Shown here: one piece after another, positions 62,989 through 64,000 of the stretch
How positions within the stretch are numbered: the stretch's first letter is position 1
Layout of the letters: every line of letters begins with the position of its first letter
Source of the DNA: Burkholderia ambifaria
GTDB taxonomy: Bacteria > Pseudomonadota > Gammaproteobacteria > Burkholderiales > Burkholderiaceae
Length of the DNA stretch: 64,000 bases
Reading direction: 5' to 3'
NCBI RefSeq assembly: GCF_001443045.1
Contig: NZ_LKPJ01000014.1
Span: 161,038-225,037 of the forward strand
Notes under the pieces: generated by a model
The model's database searches: none
What the model was told of the DNA's origin: nothing
What the model saw: only the letters and a program-made list of their open reading frames with translations
Made by a program: the position numbers and the translations under genes

Positions 62989-64000
62989 ATGACCATCCTG
63001 GACGAAAGCAAAAAATCGCGCGCACTTCGAGAGCTTGAAAGTTTTCGATCGGCCGCCGCCAACCCGGAGACAGGCAAGACGCCTGTTCAAGAATGTCTTA
63101 TATTGGATCAAAATCGAAAGCAGGTCATCGACCAGCTATTGTTACCAGTGCTCGGTCAATTTCTCAGCGGATCTACGGATCTTGGCACTTTTAAGACAGA
63201 AGTCGATCGTATCAACAAGCGCCACGAATTGTGGGGCTTTAAGGGCATAAAAGGGCAGATGTTTTTCAATCTGCTTTACAATACATGTGCTGATGTCGAT
63301 GAAATAACTGCGGAACTTAAATCGGCTATAGAGTTACCTTCTGACGAAGTTGTAGCAAGGAGTCGAATTCGAAATTTCGCGAGCTACGTTCGGCGGTCTG
63401 GCGAAGAACACGTTGCAAACGGAGGCGGCAAGCATTCGCGGCCAAAGCCCTCAAGTATCCCCTTCTTTCTTAGCTACTTTTGGCAGATTCAAGCCCCTGA
63501 CCAGTGGCCTGTGTATTACACGAACAGCGTACAAATACTATCCGACCTGAACCTTTACCAACCGACGGAAGACCTGGCCGACGCCTATATAGGTTACGTT
63601 CATCTTGACGCTGAAATTCGCGACCTGTTTCGGCAGCAACTTGGGCAACCTGTCACGCTCTACGACGTGGAACATGTGTGGTGGTACGCGAAGAAGCCCG
63701 CTGTGGTGTCGGTCGCTGCCGCAACGATCACGGGTGTCACGAAACAAGAACCCGAATCGAAACTCGTCGTTGATGGAATAGCTTCGCCGTTGCAGCTACC
63801 CGACAGCTATGTCCCTCCGATTATCAGCATCATTCCCCTGCTAGCCAACAATGACCCGTCATTAGAAGCTCTGGCAAAGGCCGCTGGTACCAGTATTTCT
63901 CGTGCGTTCGAGAAAAGTGTGCATGCGGCTTTCACCATTCTCGGTTATGACACGCAGCTTCAAGGGCAAGGACAAGGTCGTATTCAGGACGGTCTGGCAA
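62989..64000 (+). CDS. Large low-GC protein, 5' part; possible restriction/defence nuclease
   Basis: The frame opens at ATG 62989 and is still open at the window end after 337 codons. The sequence is clearly less GC-rich than the rest of the window and uses AT-ending codons. Residues 1-60 are helical and charged; residues 158-190 read FFLSYFWQIQAPDQWPVYYT, resembling N-terminal regions of McrB-like and other defence proteins. Residues 305-337 (RAFEKSVHAAFTILGYDTQ, then GQGQGRIQDGLA) resemble the opening of a PD-(D/E)xK nuclease, with Glu308 and Asp334 as possible metal ligands. No family is firmly recognised; defence function is inference. Confidence 0.7.
   Translation, partial: MTILDESKKSRALRELESFRSAAANPETGKTPVQECLILDQNRKQVIDQLLLPVLGQFLSGSTDLGTFKTEVDRINKRHELWGFKGIKGQMFFNLLYNTCADVDEITAELKSAIELPSDEVVARSRIRNFASYVRRSGEEHVANGGGKHSRPKPSSIPFFLSYFWQIQAPDQWPVYYTNSVQILSDLNLYQPTEDLADAYIGYVHLDAEIRDLFRQQLGQPVTLYDVEHVWWYAKKPAVVSVAAATITGVTKQEPESKLVVDGIASPLQLPDSYVPPIISIIPLLANNDPSLEALAKAAGTSISRAFEKSVHAAFTILGYDTQLQGQGQGRIQDGLA

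Overview
The window is very GC-rich with strong third-position GC bias, and its gene content points to a Burkholderia, most likely the Burkholderia cepacia complex, probably a secondary chromosome (inference: NnrS, Tad pilus locus, many LysR/AraC-regulated catabolic clusters, a DUF6726 lipoprotein, Burkholderia-type short integrase remnants). No rRNA, tRNA, CRISPR array or intact transposase was recognised.

Layout. 3-593: end of a glutathione-dependent formaldehyde dehydrogenase. 807-2000: NnrS with a possible FNR/Dnr box. 2175-8473: AraC regulator divergent from dienelactone hydrolase-SnoaL fusion, SDR, StyA-like monooxygenase, flavin reductase and outer-membrane channel, resembling indole/styrene oxidation clusters. 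8616-9878: beta-lactamase-fold lipoprotein. 9902-14126: periplasmic molybdenum hydroxylase (Tat-exported large subunit, 2Fe-2S subunit, dihaem cytochrome c) with coupled genes. 15115-27866: a 14-gene Tad/Flp pilus locus on the minus strand. 28906-32987: two GT87-type membrane glycosyltransferases, a GtrB-like transferase and GtrA. 33046-36146: small lipoproteins and membrane proteins around a TetR regulator, with two related palindromes that look like one regulon.

36773-41703: LysR regulator divergent from an HMG-CoA-lyase-like enzyme, a CoA transferase and an MFS transporter, probably catabolism of a branched hydroxy-dicarboxylate. 42041-43648: PHB-depolymerase-like esterase and ABM-domain protein. 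43749-52048: porin, MFS carrier and lactonase divergent from an aconitase paralogue, a GntR regulator with two apparent DNA-binding domains and a leaderless solute-binding-fold protein. 52144-57108: AraC regulator with divergent alpha/beta hydrolase, a second beta-lactamase-fold enzyme, peptidase E, a MITE/REP-like inverted repeat and a Tat-exported beta-carbonic anhydrase.

57.5-64 kb is different: lower and uneven GC, a dnaJ-like gene broken by a direct duplication, a second duplication of the same 250-bp period over its 5' end, two integrase remnants, a flavin halogenase-like gene that seems to lack about 90 internal residues, and at the right edge an unrecognised low-GC gene that may be a restriction/defence nuclease and runs off the window. 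It reads as a decaying or badly assembled genomic island and is where something new is most likely.
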